64,000 nt of DNA from VAZQ01 sp963817015 (GCA_963817015.1 CAWFMV010000007.1:124001-188000); one strand, 5' to 3'. Positions 18,048 to 27,408 are shown, counted from the stretch's first letter. The notes: generated by a model not told the origin, from the sequence alone. Made by a program: numbers and translations.

Positions 18048-18941
18048 TTACGCCGACGCGCCAGCGCGCAGATGCTCGACCAGCTGGCGCGCATAGGGCG
18101 GCAGCTCGCTGAGGCTGCGGATGCAGATGGTGAGATCGCGCACCGCCCAAGGGTCGGTCAGCTCGACGATCGCGATCGCCATGGTGCGCTCGACCCGCCG
18201 CGCCGTGCTTTCCGGCACGATGCCGATGCCGACGTTGCATTCGACCATCCGGCACACCGCGTCGAAGCTGCGCAGCTGCACCCGCAGCCGCAGCGTCCGC
18301 CCGATCGGGGCCGCCTTCTCGGCGAGAAAGCGCTGCAGCGCGCTCGCCCGATCGAGCCCGACGAAATCGTAGTCGAGCACCTGCGCGAACGGGATCTTGG
18401 CGCGCTTGGCCAGCGCGTGCTCGCGCGCGACCACCAGCACGAAACGATCGCGGCGGAACGGATAGGTCTCGAGCGCACTCATGTCGACCGTACCGGCCAC
18501 GATGCCGATGTCGGCCATGCCCTCGGCGATCAGCCCCACGATCTCGTCGCTCAGCCGCTCCTGCAGGTCGACACTGACGTTCGGGTTCGCGGCAAGGAAC
18601 GAGCTCAGCGCCTCCGGGAGAAACTCGGTGAGCGCGTTGGTGTTGCACAGGACCCTGATCTGGCCGGCGGCACCACCCGCATAGGCGCCGAGGTCCTCGC
18701 GCAGGCTCTCGGTCTGCCGCAGGATGACGCGAGCGTGTTGCAGCAGCGTGCGCCCGGCCTGGGTGGGCGTGACGCCCTGGCGGCCGCGCACCAGCAGCGA
18801 GGCGCCCAGCGCTTCCTCCATGTTGCGGACGCGAGTCGAGGCCGCAGCCAGCGCCAGATGGGCGCGCTCGGCGCCGTGCGTGATGCTTCCCGCCTCGACG
18901 ATATGGCGGAACAGATTGAGGTCGACGAGATCGAAGTGCAT
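18048..18941 (-). CDS. LysR-family transcriptional regulator
   Basis: A 297-residue regulator. The N-terminal winged helix-turn-helix (residues about 1-60: LNLFRHIVEAGSITHGAERA, ASTRVRNMEEALGASLLVR) is followed by GVTPTQAGRTLLQHAR and a type-2 periplasmic-binding-like effector domain (from about 90). The effector is unknown. It is divergent from sdhC across about 240 bases. LysR regulators commonly act on divergent neighbours, but control of sdh here is only an inference from position. No frameshift. Confidence 0.88.
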   Translation of the reverse strand: MHFDLVDLNLFRHIVEAGSITHGAERAHLALAAASTRVRNMEEALGASLLVRGRQGVTPTQAGRTLLQHARVILRQTESLREDLGAYAGGAAGQIRVLCNTNALTEFLPEALSSFLAANPNVSVDLQERLSDEIVGLIAEGMADIGIVAGTVDMSALETYPFRRDRFVLVVAREHALAKRAKIPFAQVLDYDFVGLDRASALQRFLAEKAAPIGRTLRLRVQLRSFDAVCRMVECNVGIGIVPESTARRVERTMAIAIVELTDPWAVRDLTICIRSLSELPPYARQLVEHLRAGASA

Positions 18942-19181
18942 GTCTATGTCCTTCGTAATCTACGAAGGCTGATTACGCGAAATGCTGATTGTGCTTACTA
19001 CTTTAGCATCTTACTTCGTCTAATGCGAAGCACCAAGGCCCTTCCCACCATCCGCACGATGGCCGGCAGGGTCGCCGCCGGCGTCGCTGCCTAATCCACA
19101 GCCGATTAGGACGGATTGGAGTTATTCGGATGGGTATCTCTATAGGCTTACGCGATAAAGGCGCGAGCCGGGAGGACGACA

Positions 19182-19590
19182 ATGGCCGGTAGCAAGGCCC
19201 CCACGCGGCCACTGTCGCCGCACATGCAGATCTATCGCTGGCCGCTGCCCATGGCGATGTCGATCCTGCATCGCATCACCGGCGCAGGCCTGTATGTCGG
19301 CACCCTCCTGATGGCCTGGTGGCTGATCGCGACGGCCTCGGGCCCGAACGCCTATGCCACCTTCGGCGCATTCATCAATTCGTGGATCGGCCAGCTGATC
19401 CTGTTCGGCTACACCTGGGCGCTGCTTCATCACATGCTGGGCGGCATCCGCCACCTGATCTGGGATACCGGGCGCGGCTTCAGCCAGAGCGAGCGCGAGT
19501 GGCTGTCGCTCGCGACCGTCGTCGGATCGATCGGCTTGACCGTCCTGCTCTGGGTCGATCAGCTATCTTTCGATTGGAGGCAGCCAATGA
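19182..19590 (+). CDS. sdhC: Succinate dehydrogenase cytochrome b556 subunit SdhC (apparent read-through into sdhD)
   Basis: Membrane anchor of complex II that binds heme b and quinone. RPLSPHMQIYRWPLPMAMSI begins the protein, SILHRITGAGLYVGTLLMAW is the SdhC signature, and the heme histidine is in WALLHHMLGGIRHL. As read, the frame continues without a stop into sdhD. Removing one G near 19556 gives the normal ending VISYLSIGGSQ and a TGA overlapping the sdhD ATG (ATGA at 19587-19590). The fusion is therefore almost certainly an artefact of a one-base insertion. A good ribosome site (GGGAGGACGAC) precedes the ATG. Confidence 0.9.
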
Positions 19591-19970
19591 CCGAGCACCG
19601 CACTCCACTTGCGCGCGTGCGCGGCCTCGGCTCGGCCAAGACTGGCACCGCGCATTTCTGGCACCAGCGCCTGACCGCAGTCGCCAACGTGCCGCTCACC
19701 ATCGCGTTCGTCCTGATCGTGGTCGCGCTGCTCGGACGCAACCATGCCGCCGCGCAGCAGATTCTGGGCTCGCCGCTGGTCGCGATCGTGATGCTGCTGT
19801 TCATCGGCTCGATCACCTATCACATGCGCATCGGCATGCAGGTGATCATCGAGGACTACGTGCACGATGAGATTGCGAAGCTCGCGCTCATCATGCTCAA
19901 CACCTTCTTCGCGGTCGCGGTCGCACTCGCCAGCGCCTACGCCATCTTCAAGCTGTCGTTCGGAGTTTGA
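19587..19970 (+). CDS. sdhD: Succinate dehydrogenase membrane anchor SdhD
   Basis: 127-residue second membrane anchor of complex II. It begins MTEHRTPLARVRGLGSAKTG, with the conserved SAKTGTAHFWHQRLTAVANV segment, followed by three hydrophobic helices (LTIAFVLIVVALLG, VAIVMLLFIGSITYHMRIGM, LIMLNTFFAVAVALASAYAI). Heme/quinone-site residues are in YHMRIGMQVIIEDYVHDE. The start overlaps the restored sdhC stop and the stop lies two bases before the sdhA ATG, so the operon is tightly coupled. Confidence 0.92.
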   Translation: MTEHRTPLARVRGLGSAKTGTAHFWHQRLTAVANVPLTIAFVLIVVALLGRNHAAAQQILGSPLVAIVMLLFIGSITYHMRIGMQVIIEDYVHDEIAKLALIMLNTFFAVAVALASAYAIFKLSFGV

Positions 19971-19972
19971 GC

Positions 19973-21802
19973 ATGGCCGCCAACGGATCAAACGGCAGCG
20001 CACCGGCGATCGGCGGCCAAGCCTATCCGATCGAGGACCATACCTATGACGTGGTGGTGGTCGGCGCCGGCGGATCGGGCCTGCGCGCGGTCGTGGGCTG
20101 CAGCGAGGCTGGCCTCAAGACCGCCTGCATCACCAAGGTGTTCCCGACCCGCTCGCATACAGTCGCGGCGCAGGGCGGCATCGCGGCCTCGCTCGGCAAC
20201 ATGGGCGAGGACGACTGGCGCTGGCACATGTACGACACCGTCAAGGGCGCCGACTGGCTCGGCGACCAGGACACGATCGAATACATGTGCCGCAACGCGC
20301 CGGCCGCGGTCTATGAGCTCGAGCACTGGGGCCTGCCGTTCTCGCGCCGCGAGGACGGCAAGATCTATCAGCGCCCGTTCGGCGGCATGACCACGCATTA
20401 CGGCAAGGGCACCGCGCAGCGCACCTGCGCGGCCGCCGACCGCACCGGTCACGCCATGCTGCACACGATGTATGGCCAGGCGCTGCGGCATTCGGCCGAG
20501 TTCTACATCGAGTTCTTCGCCATCGACCTGATCATGGACGAGGAAGGCCGCTGCCGCGGCGTGATCGCGCTGCGGCTCGATGACGGCACGCTGCATCGCT
20601 TCCGCGCCAACATGACGATCCTCGCCACCGGCGGCTACGGACGCGCCTACTTCTCCTGCACTTCGGCGCACACCTGCACCGGCGACGGCAACGCCATGAT
20701 GCTGCGCGCCGGCCTGCCGCTGCAGGACATGGAGTTCGTGCAGTTCCACCCGACCGGCATCTACGGCGCCGGCTGCCTGATCACCGAAGGCGCGCGCGGC
20801 GAAGGCGCCTATCTCGTCAACGGCGAAGGCGAGCGCTTCATGGAGCGCTATGCGCCCTCCGCCAAGGACCTCGCCTCGCGCGATGTCGTCTCGCGCGCCA
20901 TGACCATCGAGATCCGCGAGGGCCGCGGCTGCGGCAAGCTCAAGGACCACATCCACCTGCACCTCGACCATCTCGATCCGGCGGTGCTGGCGGAGCGGCT
21001 CCCCGGCATCTCGGAATCGGCGCGCATCTTCGCGGGCGTCGACCTCACGCGCGAGCCGGTGCCGATCGTGCCGACCGTGCACTACAACATGGGCGGCATC
21101 GCCACCAACTATCACGGCGAGGCGCTGACCAAGAAGGGCGGCAACGACGATCACGTCGTGCCGGGCCTGATGGCGCTTGGCGAGGCTGCCTGCGTGTCGG
21201 TGCACGGCGCCAACCGGCTCGGCTCGAACTCGCTCATCGATCTCGTGGTGTTCGGCCGCGCCGCCGCGATGCGCTGCGCCGAGTTGCTCACCCCCAACGA
21301 CAAGCATCCGGACCTGCCGAAGAATTCGGCCGATCTCTCGCTCTCGCGCCTCGACAAGTTCCGCAACGCGTCGGGCTCGACCGGAACCGCGCAGATGCGC
21401 ATGAAGATGCAGAAGGTGATGCAGAGCAACTGCGCGGTGTTCCGCACCGGCGACGTGCTGCAGGAAGGCATGAAGCTGATCGACGAGGTGCTGGGCGGCG
21501 TGCCCGACATCAGGGTGACCGATCGCTCGCTGATCTGGAACTCGGACCTGGTCGAGACGCTCGAGTTCGACAACCTGATCGCGCAGGCGGTCGTCACCAT
21601 GCATGCCGCCGCCAACCGCACCGAAAGCCGCGGCGCGCATGCGCGCGAGGATCACCCCGATCGCGACGACAAGAACTGGATGAAGCACACGCTCGCCTGG
21701 CTCGACCCGAAGGGCAAGGTGACGATCGACTATCGGCCGGTGCACACCTATACGCTCACCAACGAGGTCTCCTACATCGAGCCGAAGGCGCGGGTGTACT
21801 AG
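19973..21802 (+). CDS. sdhA: Succinate dehydrogenase flavoprotein subunit SdhA
   Basis: Intact, about 609 residues. Oxidises succinate to fumarate in the TCA cycle and passes electrons to SdhB. FAD Rossmann motif VVVVGAGGSGLRA near residue 30. The covalent-FAD segment has FPTRSHTVAAQGGIAASLGN. The active-site block HTCTGDGNAMMLRAG and the substrate loop FVQFHPTGIYGAG are present, as are the arginine-containing RGEGAYLVN and HGANRLGSNSL. Start chosen at MAANGSNG, three codons after the sdhD stop region. High GC and no frameshift, in contrast to sdhB after it. Confidence 0.96.
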   Translation: MAANGSNGSAPAIGGQAYPIEDHTYDVVVVGAGGSGLRAVVGCSEAGLKTACITKVFPTRSHTVAAQGGIAASLGNMGEDDWRWHMYDTVKGADWLGDQDTIEYMCRNAPAAVYELEHWGLPFSRREDGKIYQRPFGGMTTHYGKGTAQRTCAAADRTGHAMLHTMYGQALRHSAEFYIEFFAIDLIMDEEGRCRGVIALRLDDGTLHRFRANMTILATGGYGRAYFSCTSAHTCTGDGNAMMLRAGLPLQDMEFVQFHPTGIYGAGCLITEGARGEGAYLVNGEGERFMERYAPSAKDLASRDVVSRAMTIEIREGRGCGKLKDHIHLHLDHLDPAVLAERLPGISESARIFAGVDLTREPVPIVPTVHYNMGGIATNYHGEALTKKGGNDDHVVPGLMALGEAACVSVHGANRLGSNSLIDLVVFGRAAAMRCAELLTPNDKHPDLPKNSADLSLSRLDKFRNASGSTGTAQMRMKMQKVMQSNCAVFRTGDVLQEGMKLIDEVLGGVPDIRVTDRSLIWNSDLVETLEFDNLIAQAVVTMHAAANRTESRGAHAREDHPDRDDKNWMKHTLAWLDPKGKVTIDYRPVHTYTLTNEVSYIEPKARVY

Positions 21803-21849
21803 CTCAGGTACTTCACTCTTTCCAATCGTCCCAAAGGCGCACAGCGACC

Positions 21850-22631
21850 ATGGTCCAACTCACCCTCCCCAAGAACTCCCGCGTCACCGAAGGCAAGACC
21901 TGGGCGCGCCCGGCGGCCGCGCGCGAGGTGCGCGAATATCGCATCTATCGTTTCAACCCGGAGGACGGCCACAACCCGCGCATCGACACCTACTATGTCG
22001 ACACCGCCGACTGCGGGCCGATGATTCTCGACGCGCTGATCTGGATCAAGAACAACATCGATCCGACGCTGACCTTCCGCCGCTCCTGCCGCGAAGGCGT
22101 GTGCGGCTCCTGCGCCATGAACATCGACGGCGCGCAACACGCTCGCCTGCACCAAGGCCATGGCCGACGTCAACGGCGCCGTGAAGGTCTATCCGCTGCC
22201 GCACCAGCCGGTGGTGAAGGATCTCGTGCCCGACCTCACCAATTTCTACGCGCAATATGCTTCGATCGAGCCGTGGCTGCACACCGTATCGCCGACGCCC
22301 GAGAAGGAATGGCACCAGAGCCACGAGGACCGCACCAAGCTCGACGGGCTCTACGAGTGCATCCTGTGCGCCTGCTGCTCGACCTCGTGCCCGAGCTACT
22401 GGTGGAACAGCGACCGCTTCCTCGGGCCCGCGGCGCTGTTGCAGGCGCGAGCGCTGGATCGTCGACAGCCGCGACGAGGCGACCGGCGAGCGGCTCGACA
22501 ATCTCGAGGACCCGTTCCGGCTCTATCGCTGCCACACCATCATGAACTGCGCCAACGCCTGCCCGAAGCATCTCAATCCGGCGAAGGCAATCGCCGAGAT
22601 CAAGAAGAAGATGGTCGAGCGGCAGGTGTGA
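21850..22631 (+). CDS. sdhB: Succinate dehydrogenase iron-sulfur subunit SdhB (two frameshifts)
   Basis: Carries the [2Fe-2S], [4Fe-4S] and [3Fe-4S] centres of complex II. The N-terminal ferredoxin has SCREGVCGSCAMNIDG. The second cluster motif is ECILCACCSTSCPSYWWN, and the third is CHTIMNCANACPKHLNPAKA. These blocks lie in three frames; indels near 22125 and 22445 join them into about 260 residues ending KKKMVERQV, the normal length. All cluster cysteines are intact. Last gene of sdhCDAB. Confidence 0.92.
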
Positions 22632-22714
22632 GTTCGGCGCGCGATGAGTTGGCCGCCATAGAGCGGCCATCGCGCTTGGCGAGGGCGCCTTCGACAATCA
22701 TGAAGGAGGCCCCG

Positions 22715-23101
22715 ATGATCGATCACATGAGCTTGCCGGTCAGCGACTACGCGCGCTCCAAGGCGTTCTACCTCAAGGCGCTCGCCCCGCTTGGCTATGG
22801 GATCGCCATGGAGGTCACGCCGGAGCAGAGCGGCGGCGCGAGCTATGTCGGCTTCGGCAATGATCGAAAGCCCTACTTCTGGCTCGCGCCCAGCGAAGGG
22901 CTGCAGAGCCACATCCACGTCGCCTTCGTGGCCAAGGACCGCGCCGCGGTCGATGCCTTCTATCGCGCCGCGCTTGCGGCCGGCGGCAAGGACAATGGCG
23001 CGCCGGGCCTGCGGGCGCACTACCATCCGAACTACTATGGCGCCTTCGTGCTCGATCCGGATGGCCACAACGTCGAGGCGGTCTGCCATATGCCGGCGTG
23101 A
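22715..23101 (+). CDS. VOC/glyoxalase-family protein
   Basis: 128-residue vicinal-oxygen-chelate fold protein. Start fixed at MIDHMSLPVSD by AGGAGG six bases upstream (22704-22709). His in IDHMSLPV, then SKAFYLKALAPLGYGIAM, IHVAFVAKDRAAVDAFYRAA and the C-terminal FVLDPDGHNVEAVCH with the usual Asp/Glu/His positions. Substrate unknown; members include lyases, dioxygenases and resistance proteins. It is 83 bases after sdhB and probably a separate unit because of its own ribosome site. Confidence 0.85.
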   Translation: MIDHMSLPVSDYARSKAFYLKALAPLGYGIAMEVTPEQSGGASYVGFGNDRKPYFWLAPSEGLQSHIHVAFVAKDRAAVDAFYRAALAAGGKDNGAPGLRAHYHPNYYGAFVLDPDGHNVEAVCHMPA

Positions 23102-23120
23102 GGCTGCGCCTCATCGCTCA

Positions 23121-23501
23121 ATGCCGAGCGATGCCTACACGCTGATCCATCGGGCGCTGCGCCGGCGCGAGCAGCTGACGTTTTCCTATCAAGGGCTGCC
23201 ACGCGAATGCTGCCCGGTGATCCTCGGCTACGCGGCGGACGGACGCGAGGTGCTGTTCGCCTATCAGTTTGCAGGATCGACCAGCGGGAAATCGAAGCTG
23301 CCGCAATGGCGCTGTTTCTATCTCCAGAACATCCGCGATCTCCGGTCGCGACCGGGAGCCTGGCTGGAAGGCACGAGCCACACGCAGGCGCAGACCTGCG
23401 TGTATTTCGTCGATGTGGACGTCAATGTGCCGGAAAGCTTGATGCGGGACCTGCCACTGGCGTTCGGGGCCAAAGCACTGCGACCACCGCGCCGCGGCTG
23501 A
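23121..23501 (+). CDS. Small WYL-like domain protein
   Basis: 126 residues resembling an isolated WYL ligand-sensing domain: LIHRALRRREQLTFSYQGLP, then CCPVILGYAADGREVLFAYQ and a C-terminal RCFYLQNIRDLR segment, the order seen in WYL domains (beta strand, YxG, position of Arg/Tyr). There is no helix-turn-helix, so it is not a typical WYL transcription factor. It starts 19 bases after the VOC gene and is probably co-transcribed. Function unknown. Confidence 0.7.
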   Translation: MPSDAYTLIHRALRRREQLTFSYQGLPRECCPVILGYAADGREVLFAYQFAGSTSGKSKLPQWRCFYLQNIRDLRSRPGAWLEGTSHTQAQTCVYFVDVDVNVPESLMRDLPLAFGAKALRPPRRG

Positions 23502-23533
23502 TCGACACGATTGCTAGACTCAGCATCACCACC

Positions 23534-23657
23534 TGTCGTCCCCGCGCAGGCGGGGAACCCATAAGCCGCAGCGCAGGCGATTTCGGCGCGGCATTCGCGC
23601 AGAACGTAGACAGCGGTGCGTTAGAGATTATGGGTCCCCGCCTTCGCGGGGACGACA
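23534..23657. repeat. Dispersed palindromic element (gtccccgcg type), copy 1
   Basis: Long inverted repeat with arms of about 30 bases at 23534-23564 and 23628-23657 (TGTCGTCCCCGCGCAGGCGG and its near-perfect complement), enclosing about 63 bases. A related copy is at 52165-52252. I recall such gtccccgcg...cgcggggac elements as common intergenic repeats in Rhizobiales. It lies between the WYL-like gene and convergent argG. Confidence 0.85.
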
Positions 23658-23689
23658 ATAACAAATGCTTCGACCCTGAAATAATTACC

Positions 23690-24926
23690 TTACTTCTTCT
23701 GCCCCATCTTCTTGTGCCGCTGCGCGAGCGTGCGCAGCCGCAGCGCGTTGAGCTTGATGAAGCCCGCGGCGTCGCGGTGGTCGTAGGCGACCTTGCCCTC
23801 CTCGAACGTCACCAGGTCCTGATCGTAGAGCGAATACGGGCTCTGGCGGCCGATCACGTTGACTGAGCCCTTGTAGAGCTTGAGCGTCACCGTGCCGGTG
23901 ACGAACTCCTGGCTCTTGTCGATCGCGGCCTGCAGCATCTCGCGCTCGGGCGTGAACCAGAAGCCGTTGTAGATCATCTCGGCGTATTTCGGCATCAGCT
24001 CATCCTTGAGATGGCCGGCGCCGCGATCGAGCGTGATCTGCTCGATGCCGCGATGCGCGGCATAGAGGATGGTGCCGCCCGGCGTCTCGTACATGCCGCG
24101 CGACTTCATGCCGACGAAGCGGTTCTCCACCAGATCGAGCCGGCCGATGCCGTTCGCACGGCCAAGCTCATTGAGCGCGGCGAGCAGCTGCGCCGGCGAG
24201 AGCGCCTTGCCGTCGAGCGAGGTCGCATCGCCGCGCTCGAAGCCGACCGTGATCACGGTCGGCTTGTCGGGCGCGCTCTCGGGATCGACCGTGCGCGAAT
24301 AGACGTAATGCGGGACCTCTTGCGACGGGTCTTCCAGCACCTTGCCTTCCGAGGAGGCGTGCAGAAGGTTGGCGTCGACGGAAAACGGCGCCTCGCCCGC
24401 GCTTGTCCTTGGCGATCGGGATCTGATGCTGCTCCGCGAATGCGAGCAGCGCCTCGCGCGAGCGGAAGTCCCATTCGCGCCAGGGCGCGATCACGGTCAC
24501 GTCCGGCTTGAGCGCATAGTAGGTGAGCTCGAAGCGCACCTGATCGTTGCCCTTGCCGGTCGCGCCATGCGCCACCGCATCCGCGCCGACCTTCTCGGCG
24601 ATCTCGATCTGCTTCTTGGCGATCAGCGGGCGCGCGATCGAGGTGCCGAGCAGATACTGGCCTTCGTAGAGCGCGTTCGCCCGGAACATCGGGTAGACGT
24701 ACTCGCGCACGAATTCCTCGCGCAGATCCTCGATGAAGATGTTCTCCGGCTTGATGCCGAGGAGCAGCGCCTTGTTGCGCGCGGGCTCGAGCTCCTCGCC
24801 CTGGCCGAGGTCGGCCGTGAAGGTGACGACCTCGCAGCCATAGGTGGTCTGCAGCCACTTGAGAATGATCGAGGTGTCGAGCCCGCCCGAATAGGCGAGC
24901 ACGACTTTCTTGACGTCTTTGGGCAT
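23690..24926 (-). CDS. argG: Argininosuccinate synthase (one frameshift)
   Basis: Joins citrulline and aspartate using ATP in arginine synthesis. The N-terminal ATP P-loop-like motif AYSGGLDTSIILKWL is followed by EVVTFTADLGQGEE, AHGATGKGNDQVRFE and PWREWDFRSREALLAFAEQH. After an indel near 24400 the protein continues in another frame with VDANLLHASSEGKVLEDP, KALSPAQLLAALNELGRANG, GMYETPGGTILYAAHRGIE and the C-terminus AQRHKKMGQKK. Repaired length is about 411 residues, longer than the 400 typical of many, and consistent with alphaproteobacterial forms. Confidence 0.94.
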
Positions 24927-25018
24927 GCCCTGTCCCTGCTCGAAGGCCGCTTGTTGGCGGCCAAAGTCGCGCGGACTATAGGGGGAATGCCCTTGCGTGC
25001 AAGCGGTGTCCCGCTCGG

Positions 25019-25318
25019 CTATTGCGTCGTGGTCGGAACGAGCTTGATGGTGTCGTAAAGCGCGAAGGCGTCCTGCTCGTGGCCCTGACTGCAGGCCTTG
25101 CGGGCACGCATCATGGTAAAGAAGGCCTGCGCCAGCACGTCGCCCGCGATGTCCTGCGCTTCGCCGTGGCGCTCAATGAGCATGACATATTGGAGGTCGC
25201 GCTCCGCGCAAGCGCGCGTCGTCAGATTGGGCCGCGCGGCGTCTCCCGCAAGCGCACCGAAGGTCGAAGCGATCAAAGCAGCCACGGACAATGCAGAGGC
25301 CAAATTCAAATGCCGCAT
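25019..25318 (-). CDS. Small secreted protein, unknown function
   Basis: 99-residue protein with a Sec signal peptide (LASALSVAALIASTFGALAG). Start MRHLNLA chosen because AGGAGG lies just upstream. The mature part has two cysteines (RACAERDLQ and RKACSQGHEQD) that could pair, and an acidic helical middle (IERHGEAQDIAGDVLAQAFF). I do not recognise a family. It lies between argG and a divergent lytic transglycosylase. Confidence 0.7.
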   Translation of the reverse strand: MRHLNLASALSVAALIASTFGALAGDAARPNLTTRACAERDLQYVMLIERHGEAQDIAGDVLAQAFFTMMRARKACSQGHEQDAFALYDTIKLVPTTTQ

Positions 25319-25532
25319 GGAATCCTCCTTTATGGATGTGCACTTCTTAAATCCATCGCGCGCCCGGTAAATCCACCGATTGGTGGAGGGCGTGCAAACA
25401 AGCGCGTACCGCACCCAACAAAAAAGCCAAATTCAATCAGAGATTTACGATATCTCAGGTAGCTGAATGCGGGGTCCCAGGACTGAAGTATGGGCCCTTC
25501 AAATGCCGCGATAATTGCGCTCTGATGGGGTC

Positions 25533-26327
25533 ATGCGCAGCCTTCTCCTCGCGGCCATGCTCGTGGCAACCGCTTCGCCGGTGCTCGCCGCGACCTGCGG
25601 TGGTGACTTCGACACCTTCATCGCGGCGTTCTCGCGCGAAGCGGCCGCAGAACGGATTTCTCAGCGCACCCTTTCCTCGGCATTCGAAGGCCTCACTCCC
25701 GACCCGCAGGTGATCGCGCTTGACCGACGGCAGGGCGTATTCCGGCAGAGCTTCGAGCAGTTCGCATTGCCACGCATCAATTCGCGTCTCGCCAAGGCGC
25801 AGCGCCTTCTTGCGCAGCATGCCGACCTGCTGGCGCGCATCGAGCAGCGCTTCGGCGTCCCGGGTCCGATCCTGATCGCGATCTGGGGGCTCGAGACCGA
25901 TTTCGGCGTCGGCATCGGCAAGCAACCGGTCATTCGAGCGGTCGCCACGCTGGCGCACGACTGCCGCCGCTCCGAGATGTTCCAAGGCGAGCTGATGGCG
26001 GCGCTGACCATCGTGGAGCGCGGCGATCTCAGCGTCGCCGAGATGCGCGGCGCCTGGGCGGGCGAGCTCGGGCAAACCCAGTTCCTGCCGAGCTCCTATG
26101 TGAAGTTTGCGGTCGATTTTGACGGTAACGGGCGGCGCGACCTCATTCGCAGCGTGCCCGACGCACTCGCGTCGACCGCCAATTATCTCAAGGGCTATGG
26201 CTGGGAGCGCGGGCAGCCGTGGGACGAGGGCACGCACAATTTTTCGGTGCTGAAAGCCTGGAACAAGGCCGAGGTCTATCAAAAGACCATCGCGCTGTTT
26301 GCCACGCGGCTTGCGCAGTCGCGCTGA
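25533..26327 (+). CDS. MltB-type lytic murein transglycosylase
   Basis: 264-residue periplasmic peptidoglycan hydrolase. Start at MRSLLLAAML, followed by a signal peptide ending SPVLAA. Catalytic Glu in IAIWGLETDFGVGIG. Family blocks are DRRQGVFRQSFEQF, SRLAKAQRLLAQHADLLARI, AGELGQTQFLPSSYVKFAVD, DALASTANYLKGYGWERGQP. Cleaves glycan strands to leave 1,6-anhydro-muramoyl ends. No C-terminal peptidoglycan-binding domain. Length is shorter than E. coli MltB, as usual for the alphaproteobacterial group. No frameshift. Confidence 0.88.
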   Translation: MRSLLLAAMLVATASPVLAATCGGDFDTFIAAFSREAAAERISQRTLSSAFEGLTPDPQVIALDRRQGVFRQSFEQFALPRINSRLAKAQRLLAQHADLLARIEQRFGVPGPILIAIWGLETDFGVGIGKQPVIRAVATLAHDCRRSEMFQGELMAALTIVERGDLSVAEMRGAWAGELGQTQFLPSSYVKFAVDFDGNGRRDLIRSVPDALASTANYLKGYGWERGQPWDEGTHNFSVLKAWNKAEVYQKTIALFATRLAQSR

Positions 26328-26348
26328 CGCGACCGATCGGATCGCACG

Positions 26349-26645
26349 TTGTCTCGACGCACCGACATCGAAACCGCGCTCAGACGGCTCGCCCCACGAA
26401 TTCCCGACCATGAGTTCGGCGCGGTGATCGACCATGCGCTCGACAGTCGCGGCCTGCGCCAAGCCGCGCCCGAGGAGGCTGCCTGGCTCTCACTCGTCGC
26501 CTATGTGCGGCACGTGTTCACGGACTATGACGGCCTGCGCGATCAGGGCTACGACGAGGACAGCGCGCGCTTCTTTATCGCCGAGGAGATCGAAGCCGTC
26601 CTCAAGCGCTGGGGCGTGCAGCGGCGGCTCGCGTCAGAGGATTGA
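26349..26645 (+). CDS. DUF2293 family protein
   Basis: 98 residues, TTG start (no ATG in a suitable place). The pattern LAPRIPDHEFGAVIDHALDS, EEAAWLSLVAYVRHVFTDYD and GYDEDSARFFIAEEIEAVL with a terminal RWGVQRRL matches DUF2293, a small alphaproteobacterial family of unknown role. It starts 21 bases after the lytic transglycosylase stop and may be in one operon with it. Confidence 0.8.
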   Translation: MSRRTDIETALRRLAPRIPDHEFGAVIDHALDSRGLRQAAPEEAAWLSLVAYVRHVFTDYDGLRDQGYDEDSARFFIAEEIEAVLKRWGVQRRLASED

Positions 26646-26727
26646 CCGCGCGTTGGTTTCGTTTTGCCAAAATGCTCCACGCGTTCGCTTCGTCGCCGCG
26701 AAAACGAGGACGCAGCTCACATAATCA

Positions 26728-27408
26728 CTATTTCGCTGATTGTGAACCATCTTTCCGCCAGCGCAACAGCAGTCCGTGCATGACCCAGATCAGCAGGAAC
26801 ATGAACACGCCCGCGAACACCACATCACTGAAAAAGTGGCCGCCGCCGCCGGCGCGCACGAGGCCAATTGCAGTGCCGAATGCGAGCGCAGCCCCATAGG
26901 CGAGCGCGCGCCATTGCGGCGGAGTGAGCGCGGCCGGCGCCAACGTCCAGAATGCACCCGACGGCTCGCCCGCAATGAACGAGCAGTTCTTCGGACAAGG
27001 GCCGCGCGGATCCCACCACGGCAGGAATTTGAGCGGGCCGCCGAACTCGGTCACCTCGATCGGGCGCGGGCGGCCCCAATTGTCCTTGAGAATGGTGTTA
27101 GCCAGGAGGCCCGGTCCGAGCGCCAACGTGAGCAGCATCAGAAGCGCGTGGCGCGGCGGCATCAGCGTCGTCTTGTGCGGCCGCACGATCTTGCCGAGCA
27201 ACGCGACGGCGGCCGGCGCCACGATCAGCGCAATCAGCCACGAGGCCGTGTTACGCACCAGAACCCAGCCGCGACCACCCACGGCCCAGCCGGTCGCTGG
27301 ATCGTAGAACGGCGAAACCAGATCGAGATCAAGCTGCGGATAGAGCCCGAAGGCGAGACCAGCCACCACTGCAATCGCCAGCGCAATCAGGAGGCCCGTC
27401 TGGTTCAT
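26728..27408 (-). CDS. PAP2-superfamily membrane phosphatase
   Basis: 226-residue inner-membrane protein with about six hydrophobic segments. The phosphatase signature is complete: KDNWGRPRP (KxxxxxxRP), CSFIAGEPSGAFW (Ser-Gly motif), and VRAGGGGHFFSDVVFAG (RxxxGxHxxSD). It should remove phosphate from a lipid such as lipid A, undecaprenyl pyrophosphate or phosphatidylglycerophosphate, facing the periplasm. The xCPKNCSFIAGEPSGAF spacing resembles LpxE-like lipid A phosphatases, but the substrate cannot be fixed from sequence. Start MNQTGLL. Confidence 0.85.
   Translation of the reverse strand: MNQTGLLIALAIAVVAGLAFGLYPQLDLDLVSPFYDPATGWAVGGRGWVLVRNTASWLIALIVAPAAVALLGKIVRPHKTTLMPPRHALLMLLTLALGPGLLANTILKDNWGRPRPIEVTEFGGPLKFLPWWDPRGPCPKNCSFIAGEPSGAFWTLAPAALTPPQWRALAYGAALAFGTAIGLVRAGGGGHFFSDVVFAGVFMFLLIWVMHGLLLRWRKDGSQSAK

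Noticed and set aside
19182..19970. Natural sdhC-sdhD gene fusion
   Set aside because: One-base insertion near 19556 explains it; the restored SdhC ending and ATGA overlap are normal.
19988..21745. Long open frame (585 codons) opposite sdhA
   Set aside because: Shadow of a high-GC gene; Ala/Arg/His-rich, no domain, and sdhA on the other strand is unmistakable.
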